Source: Nitrospirales bacterium (GTDB lineage: Bacteria; Nitrospirota; Nitrospiria; Nitrospirales; UBA8639). Taken from it: a stretch of DNA of 64,000 nt. The notes under the pieces were generated by a model. That model saw only the letters and a list, made by a program, of their open reading frames with translations. It made no database searches and was not told where the DNA came from. Position 1 is the stretch's first letter; every line of letters begins with the position of its first letter. This document shows positions 53,458-62,797 of this stretch, piece after piece. Where the stretch lies: assembly GCA_012270585.1 (NCBI GenBank), contig JAAXIB010000014.1, forward strand, positions 62,001 to 126,000. Reading direction: 5' to 3'. The position numbers were made by a program, and so were the translations under genes.

Positions 53458-55011
53458 ATGCCGACTGAACATCATCGAGATGAATCCGTGACCATAGCCC
53501 CGATGGATGAGTTTAATCAGCAACTCATTCACAACGTCCATCCTCCATCCTGGATCAATCCCACACCAACCGGTCGCTATAATATCGTCGTCATCGGGGC
53601 CGGCACCGCCGGGTTGGTCACCGCGGCGGTGGCTGCCGGGCTTGGCGCGAAGGTGGCCCTGGTCGAACGACACTTGATGGGCGGGGATTGCCTGAACGTC
53701 GGATGCGTGCCGTCCAAAGGGGTCATTCGCGCGTCCCGTGCGTGGAGTGCGGTACAACGCGCCCGGGAATTCGGCGTCGCCATTCCGGATGGAGTCAAAA
53801 CCGATTTCGGGACCGCCATGGCGAGAATGCGAAAACTTCGAGCACGCCTCAGCCGGGTGGATTCGGCGCATCGCTTTACAAGCCTGGGGGTTGATGTGTT
53901 CATGGGTGCGGGCCGTTTTACCGGAACTAACGCGGTCGACGTGGACGGCACCACGCTGCAATTTTCGAAGGCCGCCGTCTGTACCGGCGCACGCGCGGCA
54001 GCCCCACCCATTCAAGGGCTGGAAGCGGCCGGCTATTTGACGAATGAAACCGTCTTCTCCTTAACCCGACTCCCCCCGCGCCTGGCCGTTATCGGTGCCG
54101 GTCCGATCGGCTGTGAGATGGCCCAAGCGTTCGCCCGATTCGGCAGCCGCGTGTGGCTGTTCGAACAAACCGGGCACATTCTGGCTCGTGAAGATGCGGA
54201 TGCCGCGCAAATCGTCCAAACGCAAATGACTGAAGACGGCGTCGTTTTCATCTTTAATTCACAGATCACAACCGTCGAATTGCGCGGGCAAGAGAAAGTC
54301 CTGCACTACAACAGCCATGGTGATCAGCGTGAACTCATGGTCGATGAGATACTCGTCGGGGTCGGACGCGTGCCCAACGTGGAAGGGCTCGGACTCGAAA
54401 CGGCCGGAGTGGAGTACGATACACGGACCGGCGTGAAAGTGAACAATCGATTACAGACGACCAATCCCAACGTCTATGCTGCGGGCGACGTATGTTTCCC
54501 GCTCAAATTTACCCATGCCGCGGACGCCATGGCCCAAATCGTTATTCAAAACGCCTTATTCCCACATCCTTTGGGCTTGGGTTACGCCAAAACGGATTCG
54601 CTCATTATCCCCTGGGCTACCTATACGGATCCGGAAATCGCACACGTCGGGCTGTATGAAGCCGAGGCGAAGAACAAGGGAATCGAGGTCGATACCTATA
54701 CGTTTACGCTCGACGAAGTCGATCGAGCGGTTTTAGACGGGGAGGATCAAGGGTTTGCGCGCGTGCACGTCAAAAAAGGAACCGATACCATTGTGGGTGC
54801 GACCATCGTCGCAGCCCATGCCGGCGACATGATCAGCGAATTCACCTTGGCCATGAAAGGAGGACTTGGTTTACGGGCGATAACCGGTACGATTCACCCT
54901 TACCCCACCCAGGCCGAAGTCATCAAAAAAGTGGCCAATGCCTGGAGAAAAACCACCCTCACCGAGAGCAAGAAACGATTACTGGGAAAATTGTTTGCCT
55001 GGATGCGATAA
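53458..55011 (+). CDS. MerA-like FAD disulfide reductase without mercury-specific ends
   Basis: 517 residues from an ATG with GGAAGG upstream. A 40-residue N-terminal extension precedes VVIGAGTAGLVTAAVAAGLG. The redox pair is Cys78/Cys83 in GGDCLNVGCVPSKG. VIGAGPIGCEMAQAF and YAAGDVCFPLKFTHAAD are the NAD(P) and FAD sites. The chain ends KLFAWMR, with no C-terminal cysteine pair and no N-terminal HMA domain, both of which true mercuric reductases have or need. So it is probably a general disulfide reductase working with the TVP38 protein just upstream. Confidence 0.9.
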   Translation: MPTEHHRDESVTIAPMDEFNQQLIHNVHPPSWINPTPTGRYNIVVIGAGTAGLVTAAVAAGLGAKVALVERHLMGGDCLNVGCVPSKGVIRASRAWSAVQRAREFGVAIPDGVKTDFGTAMARMRKLRARLSRVDSAHRFTSLGVDVFMGAGRFTGTNAVDVDGTTLQFSKAAVCTGARAAAPPIQGLEAAGYLTNETVFSLTRLPPRLAVIGAGPIGCEMAQAFARFGSRVWLFEQTGHILAREDADAAQIVQTQMTEDGVVFIFNSQITTVELRGQEKVLHYNSHGDQRELMVDEILVGVGRVPNVEGLGLETAGVEYDTRTGVKVNNRLQTTNPNVYAAGDVCFPLKFTHAADAMAQIVIQNALFPHPLGLGYAKTDSLIIPWATYTDPEIAHVGLYEAEAKNKGIEVDTYTFTLDEVDRAVLDGEDQGFARVHVKKGTDTIVGATIVAAHAGDMISEFTLAMKGGLGLRAITGTIHPYPTQAEVIKKVANAWRKTTLTESKKRLLGKLFAWMR

Positions 55012-55046
55012 AGATCTCTTATCAGGACAACCACGGGGGGCCTGCC

Positions 55047-55074
55047 GTAGGGAACAACGATCGTTGTTCCCTAC
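55047..55074. repeat. Perfect 28-bp palindrome
   Basis: Left arm GTAGGGAACAACGA is followed directly by its exact reverse complement TCGTTGTTCCCTAC. It lies between two converging genes and overlaps the stop codon of the thioredoxin-like gene (CTA on the plus strand). No T-run follows on either side. A degenerate copy is at 51103-51129. Such perfect dyads can be REP elements, protein-binding sites or cruciform signals. Confidence 0.8.
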
Positions 55075-55625
55075 TTCCACTTGATGTTGCACCCGGCGCT
55101 GGGACGTTGATCCTGACTTACGGGTTGATCCGCCAGGACGGCATCGATCGCCGCCCGCAAATCTTTTCCCGTCACCGGCCTCCCGTTCCCGGGACGGCTT
55201 TCATCGAGTTGACCCCGGTAGACCAATACCCGCGTCTTGTCGAACAAAAAGAAATCCGGGGTACAGGCTGCCGTGAAGGCCTTGGCCACGGCCTGGTTTT
55301 CGTCGTAACAGTAAGGGAACGTGAACTTCAGTTCCCGGGCCATGGCTCGCAATCGATCGGGATGATCCTCCGGATAGTTGTCCACGTCGTTACTGCTGAT
55401 CGCAATCACGCCAAGCGATTTCCCGGCATAATCCCGCCCCAAGCGACCCAACTCCTGTTGCACGTGAATCACGTAGGGACAATGCCGGCAAATGAACATC
55501 ACCAGCAACCCTTGTTGCCCGGCAAATTGGTCGGGACCGATCATTTCGCCTGACACGACGTCAGGTAATTGAAAATCGGGAACGGTGGTTCCCAACGCCA
55601 ACATGGTCGAATGGGTCAATGCCAT
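55071..55625 (-). CDS. Thioredoxin-like peroxiredoxin-family protein
   Basis: 184 residues from the ATG with AAAGGAG upstream. The AhpC/TlpA-like fold is seen in VPDFQLPDVVSGEMIGPDQFAG and LLVMFICRHCPYVIHVQQELGRL, with the redox pair Cys46/Cys49 (CRHC). SNDVDNYPEDHPDRLRAMA is typical of the bacterial 'thioredoxin family protein' group linked to peroxide defence. Cytoplasmic. Its stop codon lies in the 28-bp palindrome. Confidence 0.85.
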   Translation of the reverse strand: MALTHSTMLALGTTVPDFQLPDVVSGEMIGPDQFAGQQGLLVMFICRHCPYVIHVQQELGRLGRDYAGKSLGVIAISSNDVDNYPEDHPDRLRAMARELKFTFPYCYDENQAVAKAFTAACTPDFFLFDKTRVLVYRGQLDESRPGNGRPVTGKDLRAAIDAVLADQPVSQDQRPSAGCNIKWK

Positions 55626-55679
55626 ACGCGGCTCCTTTACGGAAAAAACGTTCCTCTCAAGACACATTTACCACATAAC

Positions 55680-55732
55680 AAAAAGCCTTGAAAAGGAAAA
55701 GCCGAAATCCGGCTTTTCCCTCTCAAGGCTTT
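55680..55732 (-). terminator. Rho-independent terminator of bacterioferritin
   Basis: On the minus strand: AAGCCTTGAGAGGGAAAAGCCG, loop GATTT, then CGGCTTTTCCTTTTCAAGGCTT and a T-run. The stem is about 20 bp with a few mismatches. It begins 18 bp after the bfr stop. It also reads as a hairpin on the plus strand but with fewer following T residues. Confidence 0.88.
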
Positions 55733-55750
55733 GACGAAGCAAGCGATCGC

Positions 55751-56230
55751 TTAACTGCCTTCTTCGTGGATCTGTTCGCTCAGGTAGTTTTCCAGCCCGA
55801 CTTGCTTGATGGTTTCCAATTGCGTTTCGATCCAGTCAATGTGCTCTTCTTCATCTTTCGACATATCTTCCAGTATATGGCGCGTCGTAAAGTCACCGAC
55901 CTTTGTACAATGCTGGATGCCTTCGCCGAGCATTTTGACCATGGATTTTTCCTTGTCCAAGTCCGCTTTCAATTGTTCCGGAACGGTTTCTCCGATTTTG
56001 ACCGTTCCGAGCCGCTGCATGTTGGGCAAGCCTTCCAGATACAAAATGTGATCGATCACCTGCTTCGCATCTTTCATTTCTCCGTAGCTTCGATCCAACA
56101 CGTGATGGTGCAATCGCTCATAGCCCCAGTTTTTACACATTTTGGCGTGCAAAAAATACTGATTGATGACCGTCAATTCTTCGGTCAACAGCTTGTTGAG
56201 AAATTCGACAACTCCTTGTTTGGCTTTCAT
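55751..56230 (-). CDS. bfr: Bacterioferritin with an altered ferroxidase residue
   Basis: 159 residues, aligning with E. coli Bfr without gaps. Haem-ligand Met52 is present. Ferroxidase residues Glu18, Glu51, Glu94, Glu127 and His130 are present, but position 54 (His in E. coli) is Asp (EMKDA). The protein forms a 24-mer cage that stores iron and guards against peroxide chemistry. The substitution may weaken or change di-iron binding, or it may be one subunit type of a mixed cage. A strong terminator follows. Confidence 0.93.
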   Translation of the reverse strand: MKAKQGVVEFLNKLLTEELTVINQYFLHAKMCKNWGYERLHHHVLDRSYGEMKDAKQVIDHILYLEGLPNMQRLGTVKIGETVPEQLKADLDKEKSMVKMLGEGIQHCTKVGDFTTRHILEDMSKDEEEHIDWIETQLETIKQVGLENYLSEQIHEEGS

Positions 56231-56504
56231 TTTGCGGTCTCCTTTCTTTGAATCCGGTCTGTAGTAATGCTGTCTGAGTCACGAAACACTTTGAATTTCA
56301 ATGATCATCCTGCCTTCAGAGTACCCCCCTTTTTTATCGGTGTCAATAGAAAATACTAGGTTTAAATACTTAATATTGATTCTCTTTTTCAAATTCGCCG
56401 ATTCGGATTCTCAACGTCTCTCCGCGTCAGCGAAAAGGGTTTTAAGAACAAGGATCAAGAGACTCAAGTTGACCCCTATTTTTTCCGGTGCTACTGTCGG
56501 CTTG

Positions 56505-59500
56505 ATGGCTGATCCTCACCCGACCCGCTCTCCGAACCGTCTCATTCACGAGACGAGCCCCTACTTGCTTCAACACGCCTACAACCCGGTGGAATGGTAT
56601 CCCTGGGGCCAGGAAGCGCTCCACCTGGCCAAGGAACAGGATAAACCTCTTCTCTTGTCTATCGGGTATTCCGCCTGTCATTGGTGCCACGTCATGGAGC
56701 GGGAATCGTTTGAGAACGACGAGATTGCCTCCTTAATGAATCGCTATTACGTCTGCGTCAAGGTCGACCGTGAAGAACGCCCGGACCTCGATGAGATCTA
56801 CATGCAAGCCACCATCGCCATGAATCAGGGAAACGGCGGCTGGCCCATGACGGTTTTTCTGACGCCGGACCAACAACCGATCTTTGCCGGCACGTACTTT
56901 CCCCCCACCGACAAATGGGGCCGGCCCGGCTTCGGGACGGTCCTCAAAAAAATCGCCGAAGGCTGGGAACGCGATCGCGAGGCCATTGCTGAAAGCGCAA
57001 CGCGTTTCACCGGCCGGCTTCAAACGGCCATGCGCGTCCCCACTCCCACGACGGTGGGCTACCAGGATATTGACTCCGCCGTCGAGCAATTTTCAGCGGA
57101 CTTCGATCCGATCTATGGCGGGTTCGGTCAAGCCCCCAAATTCCCACCCGCCACCGGACTCGCGTTTCTCCTCCGGCAATACCAACGAACCAGGACTGAA
57201 CACGTCCTTCACATGGTTTGTAAAACGTTGGATGCCATGGCCGTCGGCGGCATGTACGACCACGTCGGGGGAGGATTTGCCCGATATTCGACGGATGAAC
57301 GCTGGCTGGTTCCCCACTTTGAAAAAATGCTCTACGACAATGCGTTGCTCGCCAAAACGTATCTCGAAGCGTTCCAAGTAACCGGCAACCTCGATTACAA
57401 GCGCGTGACCTGCGAAATTCTGGATTACATCATTCGAGAAATGACGTCATCCGAAGGCGGCTATTATTCCGCCACGGATGCCGACTCGGAAGGCATCGAA
57501 GGGAAATTTTTCGTGTGGGATCCCGAGCAAATCCGGGAGATCGTTCCCTCGGAGCAGGACGCAGTTCGATTCTGCACGTATTACGATATTACCGCTGACG
57601 GGAATTGGGAACACCACAGTATTCCCAATACCCCCTCCACTCTCGAACAGGCGGCCGAGAAACTTTCCTGTTCCCCGGAAGAACTTCGACGAACGATCGA
57701 CCGGGTCAAACCACTCGTTTATGACGCCCGGCTGAAACGCGTGCCCCCTGGGTTGGACGACAAAATCATCACGGCCTGGAACGGGATGATGATCAGCGCA
57801 ATGGCCGAAGCGGCACGGGTCTTGAGACACGGCCCCTATTTGAACTCGGCTTGTCGTGCCGCGGACTTTCTGCTCAACACGCTCTCCCGTTCCGATGGAG
57901 GCCTGTACCGCACCTACCGCTCCGACAAAGCCCATCTCAACGCGTATCTGGAGGATTACGCCTCTCTCACAGAAGCGCTTATCGACGTCTACGAGGCCGG
58001 CGGAGAGGAGCGATATCTCACGGAGGCCGTTCGATTGGGTGAACGACTGTTGCGCGATTTTCTCGACAAGAATCACGGTGGATTTTTTACAACGGCCAAC
58101 GATCACGAAGTCCTCATTCTGCGAGGGCGTGAAGGACCTGACGGCGCCACTCCGAGCGGTAACGCCGTGGCGGCCATGGCCTTGGCCCGCCTCTCTTTTC
58201 ATCAGGATCGTGAAGATTTTCGAGAGGCCGCCACCCAGGCCGTTCGGGCGTATGGCCAACAAATCAGTCGCATACCCAGAGGATTTGCCAAGACGATCAT
58301 GACGGCGGACTTCCTGTTGCACGGCCCGGTAGAATTGGCATTCATCGGATCGCCTACCGACCCGGGGCATGACCCGTTGCTCGATGAGGTGGCCCGCCAT
58401 TTTATTCCCCATCGTATCATTGCACACGGCAACCACGATGCCCACAAGGCACGGCATCCACTTCTGAAAGGCAAACATCTCGTCAAAGGACAAGCAGCCT
58501 TATACGTGTGTCGGAATTATACCTGTCGCGTTCCCCTCACGAATCCGAAAGACGTGACACAGGCCTTAACCGAGGACCCTCAAGGAAGTTCGACGTCGCG
58601 CACGCTGTCCTCTCGGGGCATACCGGGATTTGCAACCGCCCATGGCACCGCCACCTACGTATCACGGATCCTGTCGCGTTCTTCAGGCTCCGGTCCCAAG
58701 ACCCACGGTTATGCAACCTTGGGGTCCACGGGCCTTACCAACTCCAGGATCGGTTTCGGTGGCTATAGGACGGGAGTCGACCAGGAAGATCACCGGGCCG
58801 CACTCATGAAAGCCATCCGCGAAGGCTGCAACCTCATCGACACCTCCACGAACTATGCGGACGGCGACAGCGAACGCCTGGTGGGGAGCGTCATCCGGGA
58901 ATTGCTTTCACAAAACGAGGTGACTCGCGACAACGTGATCGTCGTTTCAAAAATCGGCTACGTCCAAGGGAAAAATCTTCAAGCCGTCAAGAGCAGGGAA
59001 CAGGCCGGGCGTGCCTATCCCGAAATGGTCAAATACGGGGAAGACATCTGGCACTGTCTCCACCCCGAGTTTCTCGATGACCAACTGACGGGCTCCCTCG
59101 ATCGACTTGGACTCGCCACGCTGGACGTCTGCCTCTTGCACAATCCGGAATATTTCCTCTCCGACGCCAAGCAACGCAAACTCATCGTTGACGCCCCCAC
59201 CCTGGATGGACTGCGCACCGAATTCTACCGGCGCCTTGAGCAGGCTTTCGTCTATTTTGAGCAACAGATCGATGCAGGTCGTATCCAATTTTACGGGGTG
59301 TCTTCGAACACGTGTACGGCCCGACCAGGCGATTCAGAAACGACCTCACTGTCGCGCATGTTTGAAGCCGCCCAACAGGCGGCACAACGGACGGGCAAAC
59401 CCCACCACGGTTTTCGAGTGCTTCAATTGCCCATGAATCTCTTCGAATCAGGAGCCTTACTGACCCCTAATACCGGACAACAGGACACCGCTCTGGAGTT

Positions 59501-60182
59501 TGCTCAACAACATCACGTGGCCATACTCGTGAACAGGCCACTCAACGCAATACCGGCGCAACGCCGAGGAATGATGCGACTGGCCGACCCCAAATACGAA
59601 CCCGTGGAAACGCCCTTTGAAACGCAACACCAGGCCGTCGTGACGTTGGAAGAAGCGTTCCGGAAGGAATTTGCTCCGCTTATCCCCTATTCGGGGAAAG
59701 GGCTGGAACCCAAAGACTTCTTTTCCTTGGCGGACGAACTTCGTCACCTTCGATTCCAAATCCACAATCTGGAGCATTGGGATCAGATCGAATCGCAGAT
59801 GATTGCGCCACATATCAACCAGGCCTTTCAGGTGGCCACCAGACACCTGAGCCAGGAAAAAGCGGCAGATTGGGAAAATTGGCGAACCCGTTACGTCTCC
59901 AAACTGCTTCTCTTACTCAAAATCGTGCGGCAGGAAGCTGCTCAAAAAAGTGAACAACACCTTCAAACGATCACCGCGACGCTCGATCGGTTCCTTCCGG
60001 AAGAGAGACGCGGAGAACCATTGCCCCGAAAGGCCCTGTGGTGTTTGACCAGTACTCCCGGCGTCACCTGTGTTCTGAACGGTATGCGCACGTCGAATTA
60101 CGTTGCGGATTCTTTGACGATCCTCGGATGGGAACCCTTGCAAAACCCTCGATCAATTTTTGAGAGCATGCGATCTCATTGA
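56505..60182 (+). CDS. Fusion of DUF255 (YyaL/thioredoxin-like) and aldo-keto reductase
   Basis: 1225 residues. Residues 1-160 are the DUF255 thioredoxin-like domain ([21 protein letters not shown], then CHWC at 58-61). Residues about 170-680 form the six-hairpin-type domain typical of YyaL/SPATA20. From about 735 an aldo-keto reductase begins: [22 protein letters not shown] (Asp and Tyr of the tetrad), VIVVSKIG (Lys) and [12 protein letters not shown] (His). After about 1000 the chain is helical. The two domains are joined by a Ser/Gly-rich linker with no internal start. Alone, YyaL is about 680 residues, so this is a true fusion. The start is the last ATG before the DUF255 domain. Confidence 0.88.
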   Translation: MADPHPTRSPNRLIHETSPYLLQHAYNPVEWYPWGQEALHLAKEQDKPLLLSIGYSACHWCHVMERESFENDEIASLMNRYYVCVKVDREERPDLDEIYMQATIAMNQGNGGWPMTVFLTPDQQPIFAGTYFPPTDKWGRPGFGTVLKKIAEGWERDREAIAESATRFTGRLQTAMRVPTPTTVGYQDIDSAVEQFSADFDPIYGGFGQAPKFPPATGLAFLLRQYQRTRTEHVLHMVCKTLDAMAVGGMYDHVGGGFARYSTDERWLVPHFEKMLYDNALLAKTYLEAFQVTGNLDYKRVTCEILDYIIREMTSSEGGYYSATDADSEGIEGKFFVWDPEQIREIVPSEQDAVRFCTYYDITADGNWEHHSIPNTPSTLEQAAEKLSCSPEELRRTIDRVKPLVYDARLKRVPPGLDDKIITAWNGMMISAMAEAARVLRHGPYLNSACRAADFLLNTLSRSDGGLYRTYRSDKAHLNAYLEDYASLTEALIDVYEAGGEERYLTEAVRLGERLLRDFLDKNHGGFFTTANDHEVLILRGREGPDGATPSGNAVAAMALARLSFHQDREDFREAATQAVRAYGQQISRIPRGFAKTIMTADFLLHGPVELAFIGSPTDPGHDPLLDEVARHFIPHRIIAHGNHDAHKARHPLLKGKHLVKGQAALYVCRNYTCRVPLTNPKDVTQALTEDPQGSSTSRTLSSRGIPGFATAHGTATYVSRILSRSSGSGPKTHGYATLGSTGLTNSRIGFGGYRTGVDQEDHRAALMKAIREGCNLIDTSTNYADGDSERLVGSVIRELLSQNEVTRDNVIVVSKIGYVQGKNLQAVKSREQAGRAYPEMVKYGEDIWHCLHPEFLDDQLTGSLDRLGLATLDVCLLHNPEYFLSDAKQRKLIVDAPTLDGLRTEFYRRLEQAFVYFEQQIDAGRIQFYGVSSNTCTARPGDSETTSLSRMFEAAQQAAQRTGKPHHGFRVLQLPMNLFESGALLTPNTGQQDTALEFAQQHHVAILVNRPLNAIPAQRRGMMRLADPKYEPVETPFETQHQAVVTLEEAFRKEFAPLIPYSGKGLEPKDFFSLADELRHLRFQIHNLEHWDQIESQMIAPHINQAFQVATRHLSQEKAADWENWRTRYVSKLLLLLKIVRQEAAQKSEQHLQTITATLDRFLPEERRGEPLPRKALWCLTSTPGVTCVLNGMRTSNYVADSLTILGWEPLQNPRSIFESMRSH

Positions 60183-60212
60183 TGTCGACCACGCCCTAAT
60201 CGATTCAAATCA

Positions 60213-62771
60213 TTACGTGTTTCGCACCCAGATGTTCCAAAAACGGAACACATTTTCCCATTCGCGTCCCGGCGAATAGTTGCTCAACTCGAGAGGAATG
60301 GGTTGACGATCCCTCGTACGCCGGATCCGGCTGTCCCCGGCATCCGGATTCGCGGAAAGCACAATTGCCCCGTCGGAATCCGTCCGGTAAACGTTCATGT
60401 GATCGTAAGCCTGCAAAACGTCTTGGGCCGGATGTCCGTAACGATTTCTCCGACCGGCGGACACCACCGCGGTCTTCGCATTGAGCCGTTGAATCCATCG
60501 TCGATTCAACGAACTTTTGGCTCCATGATGTGGAATTTTGACGACGGTCGCCGACCGCACCAACGGATGGGAGATCAATCTCGTCAAGGTTTCGACTTCC
60601 GCATCGGCCGTCAGCAAAATCGAGTGTTGCCCGCACGTTAAACTGAGAACCACGGAAAGATTGTTCAGGTCCGGTCCCCGAAACTCGTGCAACGTGGAAC
60701 CGTTTTCCGTCAACGGCGGGTTCAGCGATATGAGCCGGCACGGCCCTTCCTTGATCATTTCTTCCCCTTCCCGGGCAATACGTTCAACGAGTCCATTTTT
60801 CTCGAGCGCATCACGGAGTTGCCGGTAAAAGCGGTTCGTTCGTCGAATTCCGTTACTCCAATAATGATCGATCTCGAAGTTTTCGATGATCCAGGAAAGC
60901 CCGCCCACGTGATCCAATTGCGGGTGAGTGGCAATCACGTGAGTCAGGCGACGGATGCCTCGATCCCACAAATACGGTCCCACCGCCATGCGGCCCATGT
61001 CCCAACGTTCATAGGCGGCCCCACCGTCCACCAGAATCGTGTCGCCGCCGGGAAGCTCGATCACCGTGGCGTCGCCTTGACCAACGTCCAGGAACGTCAC
61101 GCGCAACGCATCATCCTCAAACACGTGTCGCGGCGACCACACCCACCACAACAGGCAGAAGAGCAGCACACTCACGCTCATGACCTGGAGCACCCTTTTC
61201 CGACTGAGCAATGCGACCATGAAACAAAGATAAAATCCTGCCATGGTCAGGATTGACGGTGACGCCACGTGCCATTCGGCGCCGGGAATCGCAGCCAGCA
61301 TGCCGACAACGGACGTCAGGCCGTTCATGATTTCCTGATGAACCCAGCCGAAGGGCAGGTGATCCAGCCCGCCAAGCAAGACGATCATCGACGCGCCGAG
61401 TCCCAACGGGACGACCAGCAAGCCGACCAGGGGCACGACGACCGCATTGGCAAAAAGTCCCAACCAGGCCACCTGGTTGAAATAGTACGCGACCAACGGA
61501 ACGGTCCCCACGGTGGCTGCCAGGGTCATCAACGCATACTGTTTTCCCCAATGCTTCAGTTTGACCATGACGGCTTGAGGGATCTCATCCTGCCCGTTGT
61601 CACTTTTACTCCATCGAAACACCAGGGCAATGGCCAGGACGGACACGTACGAGAGTTGAAAAGAAAGATCGTACAGCGCCTTGGGATCAGCCAGGGTCGT
61701 GCCTAACGCGGCTATGCCCAACGCTATGACAATCTGTCGCTCGTGACCGATCCAGACCGCGAACAGATATAACAGGATCATCAGCAATGATCGAACAGTC
61801 GCCACGTGGGCTCCGGACAACAGCGTATAAAAGACGACCATGGGGATGGTGACCAGCACGGCCAGTTGCTTGGGCGTCAGGACGCATGAGAGTTTTTCCA
61901 GCCACCGGGCCGGCATGCGACGGGTTATCCCCCTCACTCCCAGGAACGAGACAAAAGCCAGCAATCCCAAATGTGAGCCCGATATGGAAATGATATGGAC
62001 CGTTCCCGTTGTCATAAAGTCGTCGCGGACGTCCGGGGAAATATCATTCTGCTCGCCGACGATCATTCCCAGGAACAATCCCCGGGCCGGCTGTTGAAGC
62101 GTTGAAATGGCAGCCTGGCGCACCTGATTTCTCCAGCGGTCGATCTGCCACCATGCCCGTTCACTGAAGGCGAAGACGGGAGGATGTTGAACCTGTAGCC
62201 GACCAGGGCCCCTTACAGTCGCTACCGCGTGAATCCCGTGGTCCCTGAGGTAAGCGCCATAGTCAAATCCACCCGGGTTACGCGTGCCGAAGGGCTGGCG
62301 CATGCGGGCACGCACACTGATCCTGTCTCCCCGAAACACGTTCGTATCCGGTTCACACTCGTTACCGACCTTGCATGGACGCCAGGTCAAGCGCAGATTT
62401 CCACGGACCTGACGACTCGCCGTGTCCTGTACGACGGATTCCACGGCCACGATCATTGTCATGCGACCCGGACTGTGTTCGACCGGTGCCGTCACAACGC
62501 CGGAGATCGTCATTTCCCGCCGACCGTCATGGAAAGGCAGATCAACGCCGTGATTTGTTCCTGCGTCAAGCAACCAATATCCCACGCCGAACAGGACACA
62601 GGCATAGAGAATGAATCCCTGCTTCCCGGAAACAGGAGCCTTTCTCTCATACCAGGACAACGCTCCGGCGACGGAGATCAGCAGAACCATGACGGTGAGA
62701 GGAAGAAAGAAAAAATAGGACCCGAGCAGGAGTCCCACGAGAAAGGCAACAATGCCGGAAAGAAATATCAA
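60213..62771 (-). CDS. comEC: ComEC/Rec2 DNA-uptake channel
   Basis: 852 residues. An N-terminal membrane pair and an OB-like DUF4131 domain (to about 200) come first. The competence domain (about 220-500) contains GLFLGMIVGEQNDISPDVRDDFMTTGTVHIISISGSHLGLL. The C-terminal metallo-beta-lactamase domain has VTFLDVGQGDATVIELPGG, VIATHPQLDHVGG and VVKIPHHGAKSS. The Pro in place of the second residue of the usual H-x-H-x-D-H gives HPQLDH. ComEC moves single-stranded DNA across the inner membrane during transformation and may degrade the other strand. glmM lies 26 bp upstream on the same strand. Confidence 0.92.
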   Translation of the reverse strand: MIFLSGIVAFLVGLLLGSYFFFLPLTVMVLLISVAGALSWYERKAPVSGKQGFILYACVLFGVGYWLLDAGTNHGVDLPFHDGRREMTISGVVTAPVEHSPGRMTMIVAVESVVQDTASRQVRGNLRLTWRPCKVGNECEPDTNVFRGDRISVRARMRQPFGTRNPGGFDYGAYLRDHGIHAVATVRGPGRLQVQHPPVFAFSERAWWQIDRWRNQVRQAAISTLQQPARGLFLGMIVGEQNDISPDVRDDFMTTGTVHIISISGSHLGLLAFVSFLGVRGITRRMPARWLEKLSCVLTPKQLAVLVTIPMVVFYTLLSGAHVATVRSLLMILLYLFAVWIGHERQIVIALGIAALGTTLADPKALYDLSFQLSYVSVLAIALVFRWSKSDNGQDEIPQAVMVKLKHWGKQYALMTLAATVGTVPLVAYYFNQVAWLGLFANAVVVPLVGLLVVPLGLGASMIVLLGGLDHLPFGWVHQEIMNGLTSVVGMLAAIPGAEWHVASPSILTMAGFYLCFMVALLSRKRVLQVMSVSVLLFCLLWWVWSPRHVFEDDALRVTFLDVGQGDATVIELPGGDTILVDGGAAYERWDMGRMAVGPYLWDRGIRRLTHVIATHPQLDHVGGLSWIIENFEIDHYWSNGIRRTNRFYRQLRDALEKNGLVERIAREGEEMIKEGPCRLISLNPPLTENGSTLHEFRGPDLNNLSVVLSLTCGQHSILLTADAEVETLTRLISHPLVRSATVVKIPHHGAKSSLNRRWIQRLNAKTAVVSAGRRNRYGHPAQDVLQAYDHMNVYRTDSDGAIVLSANPDAGDSRIRRTRDRQPIPLELSNYSPGREWENVFRFWNIWVRNT

Positions 62772-62797
62772 GGAGAAGTAATCAGTCGTCCTTCAAA

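Noticed and set aside
53458-55011. Mercury resistance operon
   Set aside because: The reductase lacks the C-terminal cysteine pair and HMA domain, and no merR, merT or merP gene is near.
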